DNA from: Hysterangium stoloniferum
Taxonomy: Eukaryota; Basidiomycota; Agaricomycetes; Hysterangiales; Hysterangiaceae
Direction: 5' to 3'
Assembly: GCA_015178975.1 (NCBI GenBank)
Contig: WHVD01000088.1
Location: forward strand, 62,001 to 126,000
Length of the DNA: 64,000 bases
Part shown: piece by piece, positions 12,320-24,222 of the stretch
How the letters are laid out: each line of letters opens with the position of its first letter
Numbering within the stretch: position 1 is the stretch's first letter
Made by a program: the position numbers and the translations under genes
Notes under the pieces: model-generated
What the model saw: the letters and a program-made list of their open reading frames with translations, nothing else
Told to the model about the DNA's origin: nothing
Databases searched by the model: none

Positions 12320-15300
12320 ATGGCGAAACAACCTGATTTCGATACCGAGTTGGAAGAGGCTCGTACGATGAACGAGAGCCAATTAGCTTTACTCAACAAG
12401 GCGAACGCGAAAAAAGCCCACTTTAATAAGATAAGTAAGGTTTCTAGAGACAAATCCTGTGGTCTATTCTAACGTTCGATTCAGTAAATACCTCCGTCGA
12501 GGCAGGCAAGGCTTTGAACGACAACGACGCCTTCCAAATAGCCAAGTCCACCGTTTGGCCTTGGATCAAAGATCAGGTCAGGGACTTCTCCGCCTACAGC
12601 GACCATCTACTATTGGCCCTGGATGAGCTCAGTAGAATTCATCCATTTATTAACGGTATCTGAATTCTGCCCATCTTCATGCTTTCAGCGAAGACACTGA
12701 CTTACCATAAGCTGCTGTAATACCCTTTAAGATTGCCATAAAACTCTTGATCGCACGCCAAGATAACGACCAAAAGCTTTTCGCTCTCCATTGCACCATG
12801 AGCGATATGATGTCCACGCTGCAGTTGTGGGTCTCTTCGTCTGATTGATCAATAACAAACTGAGTCCATTTCCAGGCTCAAAGGGGTCTCAAGTTCAACG
12901 GAGGTTGCTCGCGATGGGATGACGATTGAAAATCGCATCAGCGAAAGAATGCGCAGAATTAAGGAGTCTATTCATTATTCTATGCAGCTTTCTCATAGTT
13001 ATACAAATCTTCACACCGCAAGTGAGTTACGCTGTTAATGAGTTAACTCATACATGCTCTCAACCGCAATTTTAGCTAAGGTTCTCACCAGCTTTAAGTG
13101 GCAAAGCGAATTTACAAAAGTTACCGAGGAATTGCCTCACATAGGAAAGGACTGCGGGATGAGATCCAGTTACACGCAAGCATCAACATCGTGTCCGTAC
13201 GGAGCACTTTAGCCGCTATGGAGGGAAACATCTCTTTACTAACGAGAATGATATTCGAGCTCTTACGTCCCAAGAGGAGCGTGACATGGACGAGTTCATC
13301 AAGAAAAACGGTGGTGTTGAGGTTGTATCTCAAAATCCCAATCTCCTCGACACACCTCTTCGCTGTCTTCAAAGGCGGGCCCCCGATATGCCTGAAAAAC
13401 GCCAGAAAGACGATTCAGGCATCGACATGCCTGGAAAACGCCGGCGAGATGATCCAGGCATGACCGTTACAAAATTGCAGGAGCAACTCAGGGCGGAAGT
13501 TGAAGTCATTATAAAAGAGAACTCCAAGGCGTTTGAACAGCAATGCGAGGTGCTAAGAATTCAGATTGATGAGGTCAAAGGGATTGTGAAGAGGGAGTCT
13601 AAGCGGACCATTCACGCTATCCATGAGGGGGCACACGACAGAATCCGAGACCCAGTATGTGTCGACGTTGTTGCAGTGTGCACACAATCAATCAATAATA
13701 TTATCATTTTTTTAGGACATCTGTGTAGTCTGGAAAGACATGGTCAGAGAGTCTTTCATGTCTTGAAAACAAAAATAATTCATGTATGGTCAGGGATTTA
13801 AAGGGAGTGTAAAAGTTCGCCACTTGGTCATGGCTTTACGTGACCACTTCTCAGAATGTCCAGTCTTCGGTCAACGGGAAGAAAGAGATAAACACTATTA
13901 GCCAAATCCGCGATATAGTTGATCCTTCAAATGTCAAACCAGCAGAAGGAAAGCTAGAGGAAATTGCGAGCGTGACTAACAGAGTGGAAACGATAAGACC
14001 CGAAGATGAGTGGGCATTGGGATACATCAGCGTTTTGAAAGTACAACCATTAATGGAGGCACCTGATCGTGATGCATCGAGCTTCGTTACTGTAGTGGAG
14101 GCTAATGCATTCGCAGCCGATCGACCTCTGCAATGGACGTACGTAGAGTACTATTTCAAATTATTGCCTTCTTCTTACCAGTTCATCCCTTGCCTTCCCC
14201 ATTGGCTTGCATATTGGACATACGGTGCGTGTGTAATTCTATAACTGCGTGCTGATCAGCTCACAGATGTGGCAAGGCTTTGAGCTATCAGTCAATTGGT
14301 ATCGAGCACATATAATTAAGCTTCTGGCCCACATCTCGCCTGCTGTAAACAAGACGCTGCCAGCCAATAGGGTTACAGTTGAACCCTTCTGGCAAATCCA
14401 GTTCGTTCTACTTTATCGATAGCCTGCTTGCTGGATTTTATGATGGCGACATCCAAGACGACATTGACATAGAAAACGACGCACAGTTTCTCAGATTCAA
14501 GGACTATATCCTCAAACAGGAAGCATCCCTGCGTAATATGCTTTCTAAAACCACATATAATCTTAGTGATTATGACACATTTTCCATTGTTTTGGGACAA
14601 AGTCGTCTAGAAACGGTAAGATCTCGTGAGTGTTCAGGGTGCCTATTTTTGAGCTGCCACAGTGCATCCTTCCTCTGCTTCACCTGCTGCTACAACGCGC
14701 CCTTGATATTCTTCGCATAAGCGAAACGGTTGTTCTTGATGATGCAGAATTATCGATTATCGATAAATCCATTTACAATGTAAACCGTGCAACGTATAAA
14801 CGTGTCAACACATTGAAAGGTCTGTATCTTGACACAACCTCATTGTTGAAACTCATAAGACTTTGAAAGATATTTTCAAGCTCCAAAATCTTGATTTTAA
14901 GACGCAGACAAAGAAGTTTTTTTTGGGATGGTAAGTAGTAACTCTTTCTTAGTAGTCGCTTGCTGAAAGCCTTGCAGTACTATCACTATTTCGAACAAGA
15001 TATTTTAAACGGATATTGGAAGCTCAGTCCGGACACTAATTCCGTTTTGGGGTCACTCGCAGAAGGAGGTCTCCCCTCTGAAGAATCGGAGTATGAAAAC
15101 TACTCTTATGCCATTGATGGCCGTTCCAACAGTCCTGATGGCTTGAAAAGTACTTCCCCTCAATGCGTGGCTACCCCCACGACAGAGAGCCATGGTAGAT
15201 CCCTGGATTCCACAGAGAATGACAATGCAGTCAGGTCTCGCACCCTCGGTGACCTGACACATATTCCCAGCAACGGGCTGATAGGTTCGCCTTCTCGGAC

Positions 15301-16977
15301 TCAGCCTGCTCTAGTTTATGGACCAAGTTCCGAGGACAGCATAACAGTAGACAATGGCTCATCTGACCAAACAGAGCCCCAACCTAGTGACACTTCCATT
15401 TCAAGCGACTCCACGCATATCTTACTTGGTCAGTGGTATGGCTTACACCCATACAACAAGGTCCATCTAGGACAAAGTTCTGCTGGAATTATGAGTTTTT
15501 CAGTGAATTCTGGATATACCGATGGAAGGTTTTCAGGCTCTGGTGTGGATGGTGTGGGTGAATTTTTAATTGAAGGATCTCTTGACACAGATGGTGTCAA
15601 GTTAATTAAAACCTACGTGTATCTCATGGGGGGTACAAAGATGGTTTTGGAGTATCGCAGAACACTTTCTGCTGACTCGGAGATTATGTCAGGGTCCTGG
15701 GGTCTCCAACGTGACGACCAGCCTGCAGGTCCAATCACAGCTGATAGTAAATCAACCACGAATGACCCACCCGCCCCGGAATCCACTGACGATAAAACAC
15801 CCCTCGAGGATTCCACTGCATATGATGATTTTCAGCGAGGTGGCTTTCTTTTGAAACGAAGGCATTTATTTTGGCCGTCGGATCCAGAACTGGAAAGTAA
15901 TCGGCCGAGAACACTGTGGAATCTTGCATATCGTGTAGTGAGACAAAATCTTCGAGAACATCGGCTTTCCTGGACTGTCTTAAAGGACGAGGTAAAAAGC
16001 GAAAATGCATCAGCCTTGTGATACAAAAAAACATGAACTGGCATGGAAGCCTGGAGGATGAGGACCTAAAGGAATGGGCCAATTTGCACCAGAGCACTCC
16101 CCCCAAAGATTTGCAACTTTGGAGTGCAATGGCGACATTTGCTCAGCGTCGCCGCATCCTACACTCGTCCGTCATCATTTTTTAATAATTATTTTATTGC
16201 TCATTTCAGTTCTCTATTTTTAGGACGGTTCACTGCGATAATTGTGCAATTAATCCCATTGAGGGAGCAAGGTTGATTTGTCTGACGTGTTCTGAAGGAG
16301 AAATACTTGGTACTCTGGATCTCTGTTTCAATTGCATGGATAAGCCAGTGTATCGCGGGGGAGAACACAGCAAAACTCACCATCCTCTTCATCCGCTGTT
16401 GCAAGTACGCAGGATCTTACCGAATCGTTACGGATATGACGCGAGAAATGAGGCGTTGTCTCTCGTACAACTTGTCAGAGGATATACTAGTCAGTCGGAA
16501 CAAACTATGGCTTTGAAAGCGCAAGAGGCACCAACGTGCGCCCAGTATCACAAGCCCATAAAGCACCCGTTTTGGTGCTGTATAACGTGTGAAGGTGTGT
16601 CCACTCCCTTTCAAGTTAAATCACGTAGATTAAAGGGTAAAAATAGACATTTCCAAGTCGTTCATTTGCCTTGATTGTAATAAGACAATAGAAAGGGCCA
16701 AGCCGTGGCAATGGGAGTATCGACCAGTCTCTGACCTGGAGCACACCCTCTTGTCTTGATTAACGGTGACCAGGCACCTGCAACGCAAACCTTGGAAGAG
16801 CGTTTCACTCAAGAGAATGCTAAAATTCATGACAGATTAAACGGTATCGAGGTGTCACTCTCCCAGAATGTTAACAGATTAAACAGTATCGAGGCGTCAC
16901 TCTCCCAGAATGTCAACAGATTAAACAGTATCGAAGCGTTGCTCTCAGAAATGCGCGCGGCTATTGTGAAACAATAG
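12320..16977 (+). CDS. EF-hand-like / ZZ-finger protein with C-terminal coiled coil (frame-shifted)
   Basis: Large intron-rich gene of a conserved basidiomycete family. The ATG at 12,320 opens MAKQPDFDTELEEARTMNES. Exons 12,320-12,434, 12,485-12,655, 12,712-12,826 and 12,876-13,021 join in frame (STVWPWIKDQVRDF, VIPFKIAIKLLIARQDNDQK). An EF-hand-like part (13.98-14.14 kb) reads LKVQPLMEAPDRDASSFVTV. YYHYFEQDILNGYW lies at 14.99 kb and the beta-rich DGRFSGSGVDGVGEF at 15.5 kb. A ZZ-type finger follows (16.23-16.39 kb; CDNC, CLTC, CFNC, two His), then a second Cys cluster (CAQYH, CCITC, CLDC) and three 14-residue RLNSIEASLSQNVN repeats. Without introns to explain it, the frame changes near 13.14 and 13.26 kb. 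It is a pseudogene, or the sequence has errors. Role probably protein-protein contact; unproven. Confidence 0.6.
16835..16962 (+). repeat. Three 42-bp coding repeats (coiled-coil end of the zinc-finger protein)
   Basis: Three tandem copies of a 42-bp unit encode RLNGIEVSLSQNVN, RLNSIEASLSQNVN and RLNSIEALLSEM. Leu and Ile at heptad-like spacing suggest a short coiled coil. Confidence 0.8.
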
Positions 16978-17420
16978 GAAAGTTGTTCTTGTAATTTACA
17001 TTTAGGTTGGATCCGTCTCAACCGCGTAGTGGCAGACCCATAAACTTGTGGGTATTCATATTCAGCGTGAAATGTCTGTGTGGCATTTTGGAATGGCATT
17101 AAGCAATTTCATCTAATTGACACACGCTTCAACTTCCAACCCCAGTGCGCGAACCTTCTCCGACGCTGTAAACCTGGTGGCTTACTACAGATGTAGGTAG
17201 TCTCAGAACGGGTATAATTCCCCCAGGCATTCATAAATACCCAGTGGATATATAGGCAACACAAAAGACAGAAATTTTATTATAAAAAGGAGTTTGAGTA
17301 TACATGAGCATGGAGAGATAACTAAAACACAAGTAAAACTACTCAGGAGTATGCTTGGCCCACCAGCCCGGGCTTATGGTGAAATGAACCAGGTCAGGCA
17401 TTGCATTGAAGAGGAACACC
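16978..17420. other. Spacer after the zinc-finger gene
   Basis: Single-copy sequence with no supported gene, ending where array homology resumes near 17,420 (the GGCCAAGGATTTG landmark). The zinc-finger gene's terminator should lie here. Confidence 0.45.
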
Positions 17421-17552
17421 TGGCATCTGGCCAAGGATTTGATGGAAAACACATAATACCTAAGGACGACTGTGAATATATTGTGGCAATACCAATTCTG
17501 TCAATTTATCTGTCAACTGGGCCAATCCTATGTCACATATTTCGGTACCCCT

Positions 17553-17822
17553 ATTAAAAATAGTATGAGTTGACTCTATTGCAATACACAATATACAAGG
17601 GTTTAATAAGCTTGTAATAAATGTACTTGTTTCTCAATATCTTGTGTCAGTTAGTATAGCACCTCCTGACAATATAGGTTGGATGCTCTGGGAGGTGTAT
17701 AGTGGTTCTGACACACATTAACCTCCAAATGCATGGTCCACAATTAGCATCTTCATATGAAAAGTTGCAATAATTGGTGGACTCCCCCTATAAAAAGGTG
17801 TGTTTCATCATCAAATTTAACA
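17553..17822 (+). mobile_element. 270-bp non-autonomous element with 6-bp target duplication
   Basis: Interrupts a site that is continuous in units 2, 4, 5 and 6. ACCCCT is repeated at 17,547-17,552 and 17,823-17,828. The insert starts ATTAAAAATAG and carries CTATAAAAAGG near its 3' end. There is no coding capacity. Related copies lie in the array spacers and, inverted, near 45,690-45,905. It could be a small solo LTR or a MITE-like element; it lacks clear TG...CA ends and long terminal inverted repeats. Confidence 0.75.
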
Positions 17823-17829
17823 ACCCCTT

Positions 17830-18012
17830 CATTCCTTGTCTCATTTTCATTTTTCGGGTTCAAAGGAGTGGACTGATGATATAATGATCGCCTTTCGTTG
17901 CGCTGGAGACGTGGTCCTTGATGGGGGTAATGCACTTTGTATGAGAGTTTCCCTCATGGGAAAGACGTCGCCGAGTTGTCGGGATGTGGGTGTACTCCGT
18001 TCAAATTCAGCA
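17830..18012 (-). pseudogene. Gene P remnant, unit 3
   Basis: Only the LNLNGVHPHPDNS region and sequence beyond it remain. At about 18,013 it is fused directly into intron 6 of CBM19 copy C, so the rest of gene P and the last CBM19 exon are deleted. Confidence 0.45.
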
Positions 18013-19021
18013 TATGAGAAGATATGAGATGTAGGTCAAGTGATGTACAGACGAGAAGATTCACACTTACAGTTCCGGGGGAGTTGACTAGGGGCAAGGC
18101 AACACACTGCAAGCCACCAGCACATCCGGTGAGGACGAATTTGCCATCGACACACTGCGCAAACTGATTGTTCACACAGGCATTCTGGCCTGCGGTGCAG
18201 GATGACGAGGTGGTGAGCGACGCAAATTGTTTGCTAAAAGAAAAGTCAGCCATACATAGCTCGATGAAGTGTCTGGAAGCGACGCACTTCAATGTCTGAG
18301 TGGACTTTCCGTTCGAGAGCGCGGAAGACTTCTTGTCGCCAGATGAAACTTGGTTGTCAGCGGGTGGGGGGTCCGTGGCAGGAGCTGGCGCTGGGGGCCG
18401 GTTGCCCCAGTTACAGCAATCCGAGCGTCTCGGTCTGCAGCCGTGTCGCATATGATGCTCTGTTTTGGGATGCGCATGTCAGTATTCATAGTAATGAGTA
18501 AATGAAATGGATGAAGACGCACGGTTCCCGGCTTGTTAACAAGAGGAAGGGCAACACAGCTGATATTAAGTGTTAGGAATGAAATATAGACCCTGTGTCT
18601 ATTAAGCGTACATTGTCCCGATTGCACAGGACGTCAGTAGGAATTTCCCACCAGAGCACTGATAGAGACATGAGATGACATGGCATTTCTACGCAAAGTG
18701 AGATAAAATCCCCGGCATACCTGGGCAAACTGTCCGTTGATACAGGCCAAGGCACCATCGGTGCAAGCGGAGCTTGCGGACAAGGAATTGAACTTATTGC
18801 TGGAGTACAGTCAACGGATTCAACATTTGGTGGGAATCACGTACTTCAATGCAATCGCATCTTGACCATTCTTCAAAGTGAATGGTTTAGCACCAGCGTC
18901 AGGAGCCAATGGGGATCTTAATGGGTTAACACAGGGTAAAATATAACAGGATACACACGGGTGCAGCCAAGACAGGGGCGAATAGGGTAGCGACGATGAC
19001 GGTAAACTTTAATGAGAACAT
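18013..19021 (-). pseudogene. CBM19-like secreted chitin-binding protein, copy C (broken)
   Basis: Clearest model. Exon 1 19,021-18,957 starts ATG with signal peptide MFSLKFTVIVATLFAPVLAA. Exon 2 18,916-18,845 reads APDAGAKPFTLKNGQDAIAL; exon 3 18,799-18,721 ends ACINGQFAQ; exon 4 18,658-18,612 reads CSGGKFLLTSCAIGTI; exon 5 18,559-18,523 reads CVALPLVNKPGT; exon 6 begins SIICDTAADRDARIAVTGA. Domain 2 is open: SSSCTAGQNACVNNQFAQC to VALPLVNSPGT. Lesions: a 13-nt deletion in the linker (about 18,385-18,400) shifts the frame before domain 2; the usual first acceptor TAG is TTG near 18,906; and the last exon is deleted. A single-domain secreted product would still be possible, using an upstream AAG acceptor with a shifted donor. 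Confidence 0.78.
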
Positions 19022-19989
19022 GGCTAAAGGGAAATTAATATACTGAAAATTGTCGGTGAATAAGATGCCAGAACGAAAGGAGCCGCCGACAACTCAATCG
19101 TGGTCTGTTTGTGGTATTAGATATTAGAAATACGATAAAGAAGGAGGGAGAAGAGAGGATACCTGTTAGCAAGAACGGTGGTGGAGAGGAACCTGAAGAG
19201 GAAAGGTGGGATCTAAGTTTTTGAGGGATTTATACATCTGAGAACTGCCGTCCGGTGGGAATTTATTTCGGGGAATGGGAACAGCACCTTATACAGTACA
19301 CTCACTTTCAATGCTAGCGACCAGTAATAAGTATTTCGGAAACTGTAATAAATTGGTACAATTCGAACTACTATAACAAATTTTATGTGATAGTGTCACA
19401 GCACGGGTCATTGTCTTTATGATCGGATTTTCATCTTAACTACTTTAGTTTCCACCAAGCCAAGCCGGAAGCAGCCAGAGCAGGAGCCAAACTTATTTAT
19501 AACGGCTTGATTCGGGTTCTACTTCGAGCCATTAGCCGATTCATTATATGCGGCCGATTTCGATAAAAATAGGGATAGGTGCTGGGAAAGGGAATGACTC
19601 GATTATGTTTGAGAATGATGCAATTCCGCAAAATATGTCCGGATTGAATCCCCTTCTCAACGTATTAGCATATAAGTGTAACTTATGGATTGATGTCGAT
19701 CATAGCCCAGTCGACACCAGAGGCTTCGACAAGCTCGAATCACCACAGAATTCACCTGTACCTAGGACAGCAGTTGGACATAGACGGTCTCAGTCATTTC
19801 CTCGGGTGATTTGTCGTGAAATGGGGGTCAGATTGATACATTTTACACCTTTTTGAGAGTCTGAAAAATAAATAAATAGAATAATTACTCGATAATAAAC
19901 TGTGCCTAATGATATTTTTATTTTACGTTCTTCAAGTGTCACTGCATTGTCACTCATAATACTCGGGAGAAATTGCATTACCTTGCACC
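19022..19989. other. Spacer between CBM19 copy C and DUF6533 copy 3
   Basis: No gene supported. Contains the putative promoter of CBM19 copy C and the repeated spacer, shortened by a deletion near 19,675 that removes the 270-bp element. Confidence 0.5.
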
Positions 19990-21672
19990 ATGGCCTTCAG
20001 CTCTCTCACCATAGGTTTCCTCACACCCCTCTGCAAAATGAACGGGGAGTTCCCCTTCGTGAGGTGCACTCGGAATAAAATCTCCTGTATGGTTTGCATC
20101 TCGATCAAAGAATTTCCGATACTGCGTACCGCCGCTCGGAAGGTAGTGACCACGAGACTCTTCGTCGAATTGATCGCCTCATACGATGAGTTTAATTCTC
20201 GCACATCGAGAAAGAAGCGGCAAATGAGGAGGGTGGATATGCTGCAATCACCATTAAAAATGTAGAGTGAACATAAGTGCGATAAATACTTGCGAACTCT
20301 CCATGTTTGCACCGATGCTTAAAAATGGGGTCTATTTTAGGTGTGAGATGAGTACGTGATATTAAATTCACAGAGAAGAAAAGAGACTCACTGAGACAAA
20401 CTTGGCAGAAATGTTATAGTATCAGTGAAAGAGGGGGAAAGGAGTCGTAATTCCAAACCTTATCCGTGATTATGCCCTGTAAATTCCATACAAAAATCAC
20501 GCTAAAAAATCAAAATCAAAATCTCATCCACTAAACTCAGGTAAATTTGGTACTGACACGAAGCGGAGAACACCTGCAATTGATATGAACAGGTCGTAAG
20601 GAACATGTAGGCTCAAAAGCCGAAGTAAATACCTTGTTGTACAATCAGATAGGTTATAGATCTTTTCCGCAATTCTTTAATATCCCTTTGTAGCCTAATT
20701 GTGCCGATAGTGTAGAATAAGGTAGTGAATAATATGAGCCCATCAAATGTAATTGTCAAGGCCCTTTCTGCTGTGACTGACGATCATATCAACTGGAACT
20801 CTCAAGGTATATCCAATGGACTTTGTACTTCTGTTTAATGCTGTTAATTAGCTATGTTGGTCTGGTGGAGTGAAACGCACAATTTCATACTTCTCCGCGG
20901 AATACAATTATCATTGACTGCGATAAACTATCGTGCTTATAAGTGTCCCGATCCATTAGACGGTGCTAATGCGTAAACACACCACACGGCAGCAAATTCC
21001 GGTGAGATATATTAACGATATCGGTGTTAAAAGGTATTTATGATCTCTGCTTATAGCGTAAACCCTTGTCAGTAATATCCCTGACATCCATCCTTTGTTG
21101 AGTTATTTAAGCAAGTATATGGTAAATAGATTGATCACCATGTGCACCAAGTGTTGCTATAATGTCCACGGTGTCCATAGTCTGTAACATAGCATTACAT
21201 GCCCTATGGCCACCTGGTGAACAACTATTGTGAGGGTTCAGAAAGTGCCACGCACTATATCAACTGGTGTCAGTCGCGGGAACATTTTCGGGCCCGCCTC
21301 ACCACGCACCTCTAACAGTCTATCCGCGAAATCGAGAACAACAGAAAATATACACTTGATTAGGGCGAAATATCGGGCAATGATATACAGCACAGATGTT
21401 AGTCTGATCCTACTCTTCCATAGGAACTGGATTTCCACCGGAAGAGTCAAAATGGTGTCATAACTAATCAGAACTGTGATGCCCGTCTATACAGTGTGGT
21501 AAACAACTGCCACTGCTTGTAGACAGACCTAGTGCTGTGAAATCTGTGTAAGTCCAATCCCTCCTGGAAACCTACGGTCAGTGATGTGAGCGATGACATG
21601 GCCGGGGGTGAGTAGTTACTGTGCAGTTGCTTCTTGAATAGCCGCCCTTTGAAGATCTACCACGGATGACAT
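19990..21672 (-). pseudogene. DUF6533 multi-pass membrane protein, copy 3 (C-terminal frameshift)
   Basis: Same order of conserved segments as copy 1, starting ATG at 21,670-21,672 (MSSVV) and including TLPVEIQFLWKSRIRLTSVL and RYFALI. The final exon reads FLDVRELNSSYEAINSTKS and AAVRSIGNSLIE, but about 10 nt present in the other copies are missing near 20,101, just after NSLIE. The tail therefore continues in another frame instead of ending GHGAR. The helices lie before the lesion, so a membrane protein with an altered tail is conceivable. Confidence 0.6.
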
Positions 21673-21917
21673 GTGAGATAATGACAAGTATCAGGGCTGC
21701 GTCGCTCTTAGCCTTTAATTAACATCATTCACGGTGCATTATAAGAAGTTGGCTGCAGGCGCCCAATGAGAAGGAACTCTAGCCAGTCTGTCGCTCCATA
21801 AGGTAACAACTTACGCAGTTATGAATCAGAGGCGAACATCCATAGCCACTTGATGAGCAGTCCTTACTTGAGCGCCAAGAATTTCCTTCGTATAGCAAAT
21901 TACGAGAGGACATAGTA

Positions 21918-22021
21918 GAGAGTATTTGCAACTAATGAAATATTAGCAAACTGAATTGGCTCCTGATATTCATATCAGGAACACCATTCAGTTTGGTAAT
22001 ATATATTAGTTGCAAATACCA
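21918..22021. mobile_element. 104-bp palindromic MITE-like insertion
   Basis: Flanked by AGTA on both sides (21,914-21,917 and 22,022-22,025); other units read straight through here. Both halves are complementary almost end to end: GTATTTGCAACTAAT pairs with ATTAGTTGCAAATAC, AAACTGAAT with ATTCAGTTT, and the centre is TCCTGATAT-TC-ATATCAGGA. No coding capacity. A half copy sits in unit 6. Confidence 0.8.
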
Positions 22022-22910
22022 AGTACCCTGCCATCTGCCATCTGCCATACTTTGTACACCTAGTCATGAACTGATGGCAATTCGCAATTCGTTATCAGAA
22101 GGAACAATTTTGGCACTCAAGTTTCAATAAACAACATCGTACTCACAATTCCAACCCCATATTCCAGCCTGTCACCTGTTAGGTGAGATGATTAGGTGTG
22201 GCGGTGTCATGTCGTGGTATCTGGCGTGGTGGAAGCATTGATATAGGAAAGTCTGCGACATGCCAACAGCTTCACATGGAATTAATCATCAACGGTTATA
22301 ATGACAGAGCCTGTACTTACGTCTTTGTACCAAACAGTGCAGTCATCACGGTGCGTTCTCGACACGCCAGAGGCTCGACAAGCTTGAACCATCACACAGT
22401 TCCCCTGTATCTAGGCCGACAGCAGTTGGGCATGGATGATCTCAGACATCGCCTGGTCATCCCCTGCACCCCTCCTTATCGGTCTCCTACAACAATGACG
22501 TTTCTGGATTTGGAACATGGTTGAATTTGCATGAAACACGTTGAGATGTCCCACATACTTCTAAATTCAAATAAAAATCAGCTTTGAACCCATTCCTTGC
22601 AAATGATCGTCCAAACTGATCTGGAAACTGCTGTCCCTTGATGGTCCCTAGCGGTGGCGCTGACACTAAATATATTAGCCGACTCCAAGGAATGTATAGC
22701 GCCACACTGCCGGTGCGTATTGAGTAATCTTTAGAGATGGCTCGAATTAAGTTACCCAGAGCCACACAAAAATATTATAGTTTATGCTTATAGCGGAGTC
22801 TGGCCAGGGATTTGATGGAAAACATAACACCTAAGGACGACTGAATATATTGTGGCAATACCTATTCTGTCAATTGATCCGTCTGCGGAGCCAATCCTGC
22901 GTCACATCTT

Positions 22911-23255
22911 TCAGGACCCCTTCATTCCTTGTCTCATTTTCATTTTTCGGGTCAAAGTGGACTGATGATATAATGATCGCCTTTCGTTGCGCTTGAGGCA
23001 TGGTCCTTTATATGGATGGTGCGCCAGTTGTACTCGTAGAAAGACGTCGCCAAGGGAAACGGAGTTGTCGGGATGTGGGTGTACCCCGTTCAAATTCAGC
23101 ATGGCTGTGAATTGTTCTGCACTCAGGGTGGCCAGTCTATAGAGATGGTCAGGTTTGACTTCAGACGTTGACCTCATATTCATATGTAATCCAGCTTCCA
23201 TACATAGTGACTTATATTGAGCGAATACTTGGAATCGCCGGTTCCTCAGATATCT
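22911..23255 (-). pseudogene. Gene P remnant, unit 4
   Basis: Holds METGLHMN-like and VKPDHLYRLATLSAEQF segments, then breaks off at the deletion scar. The METAGLYV exon is missing. Family not recognised. Confidence 0.4.
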
Positions 23256-23283
23256 GCCGACAACTCAATCGTGGTCTGTTTGT

Positions 23284-23544
23284 TAATAAAACTAGAGAAC
23301 AAACATGTAACTCAGTATTTGTGCGCAGTTGCGAGCAAATGACTCAACTAGCTAGAAGTCAAGTATATATATTGTGCAATGACAATAGGGAAGAAAGGAC
23401 AATACGTAACAAAGGACAATAGGTAGCAAAAGACAATAAGTAACACAGGACAATAGGTAAACAATAACAGGCTTTTGTTGTCATGTCCCTGTCGAGCAGC
23501 ATACTCCGAGAGTCAAGACTATAACGCGCTTGCTATTTTTACCA
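23284..23544. mobile_element. 261-bp insertion with 5-bp target duplication and internal minisatellite
   Basis: TTTGT at 23,279-23,283 and 23,545-23,549 bracket sequence absent from all other units, where the site reads GTCTGTTTGTG without a break. A 5-bp duplication fits LTR-type integration, but the ends are not TG...CA. Near 23,383-23,468 it contains about four imperfect copies of a 17-bp unit (AAAGGACAATAGGTAAC). No gene. Confidence 0.65.
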
Positions 23545-24222
23545 TTTGTGATATTAGATATTAGAAATACATTAAAGGAGGAGGGGGAGGAGAGGATACC
23601 TGTCAGCAAGAACAGTGGTGGAGAAGAACCTGAAGAGGAAAGGTGGGATCTAAGTTTTTGAGGGATTTATACATCTGAGAACTGCCCGGTGGGAATTTTT
23701 TTCGGTGAATGGGAACAGCATCTTACACACTCACTTTCAATGCTAGCGACTAGTAATAGATATCTTTGAAACTGTAATAAACTGGTACAATTCGACCTAC
23801 TATACGAATTTTATACGATAGTGTCACAGCACGGGTCGTTGTCTTCATGATCAGATTTTCATCTACTTTGGTTTCCGCCAAGCCAAGCCGGAAGTCCATG
23901 CCAGAATGGAAGAGCAAGAATCCTCTACCAACTTATGGATTGGTGTCGATCATAGCCCAGTCGACACCAGAGGCTTCGACAGGCTCGAATCACCACACAG
24001 TTCACCTGTATCTAGGACAGCAGTTGGACATAGACGGTCTCAGTCATTTCCTTGGGTGATTTGCCGTGAAATGGGGGTCAGATTGATACATTTTACACCT
24101 TTCTGAGTCTGGAAAATAAATAAATAGAATAATTACTTGACATAATGAACTGTGCCCAATCATTTTATTTTACTTCTTCAAGTGCCACTGCATGGTCACT
24201 CATAATGCTCGGAGAAATGGCA

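Larger units (their letters stand above)
17420..22789. repeat. Array unit 3
   Basis: Third unit: landmark at 17,420, then a new insertion of the 270-bp element (17,553-17,822), a gene P remnant (17,830-18,012), CBM19 copy C (18,013-19,021), spacer, DUF6533 copy 3 and upstream spacer with a MITE-like insertion (21,918-22,021). The spacer element present in units 1, 2 and 5 is absent: near 19,675 sequence jumps from upstream of it to sequence downstream. Confidence 0.85.

Noticed and set aside
23383-23468. CRISPR-like short spaced repeats
   Set aside because: The 17-bp units are directly adjacent with no unique spacers, and the genome is a fungus: it is a minisatellite.
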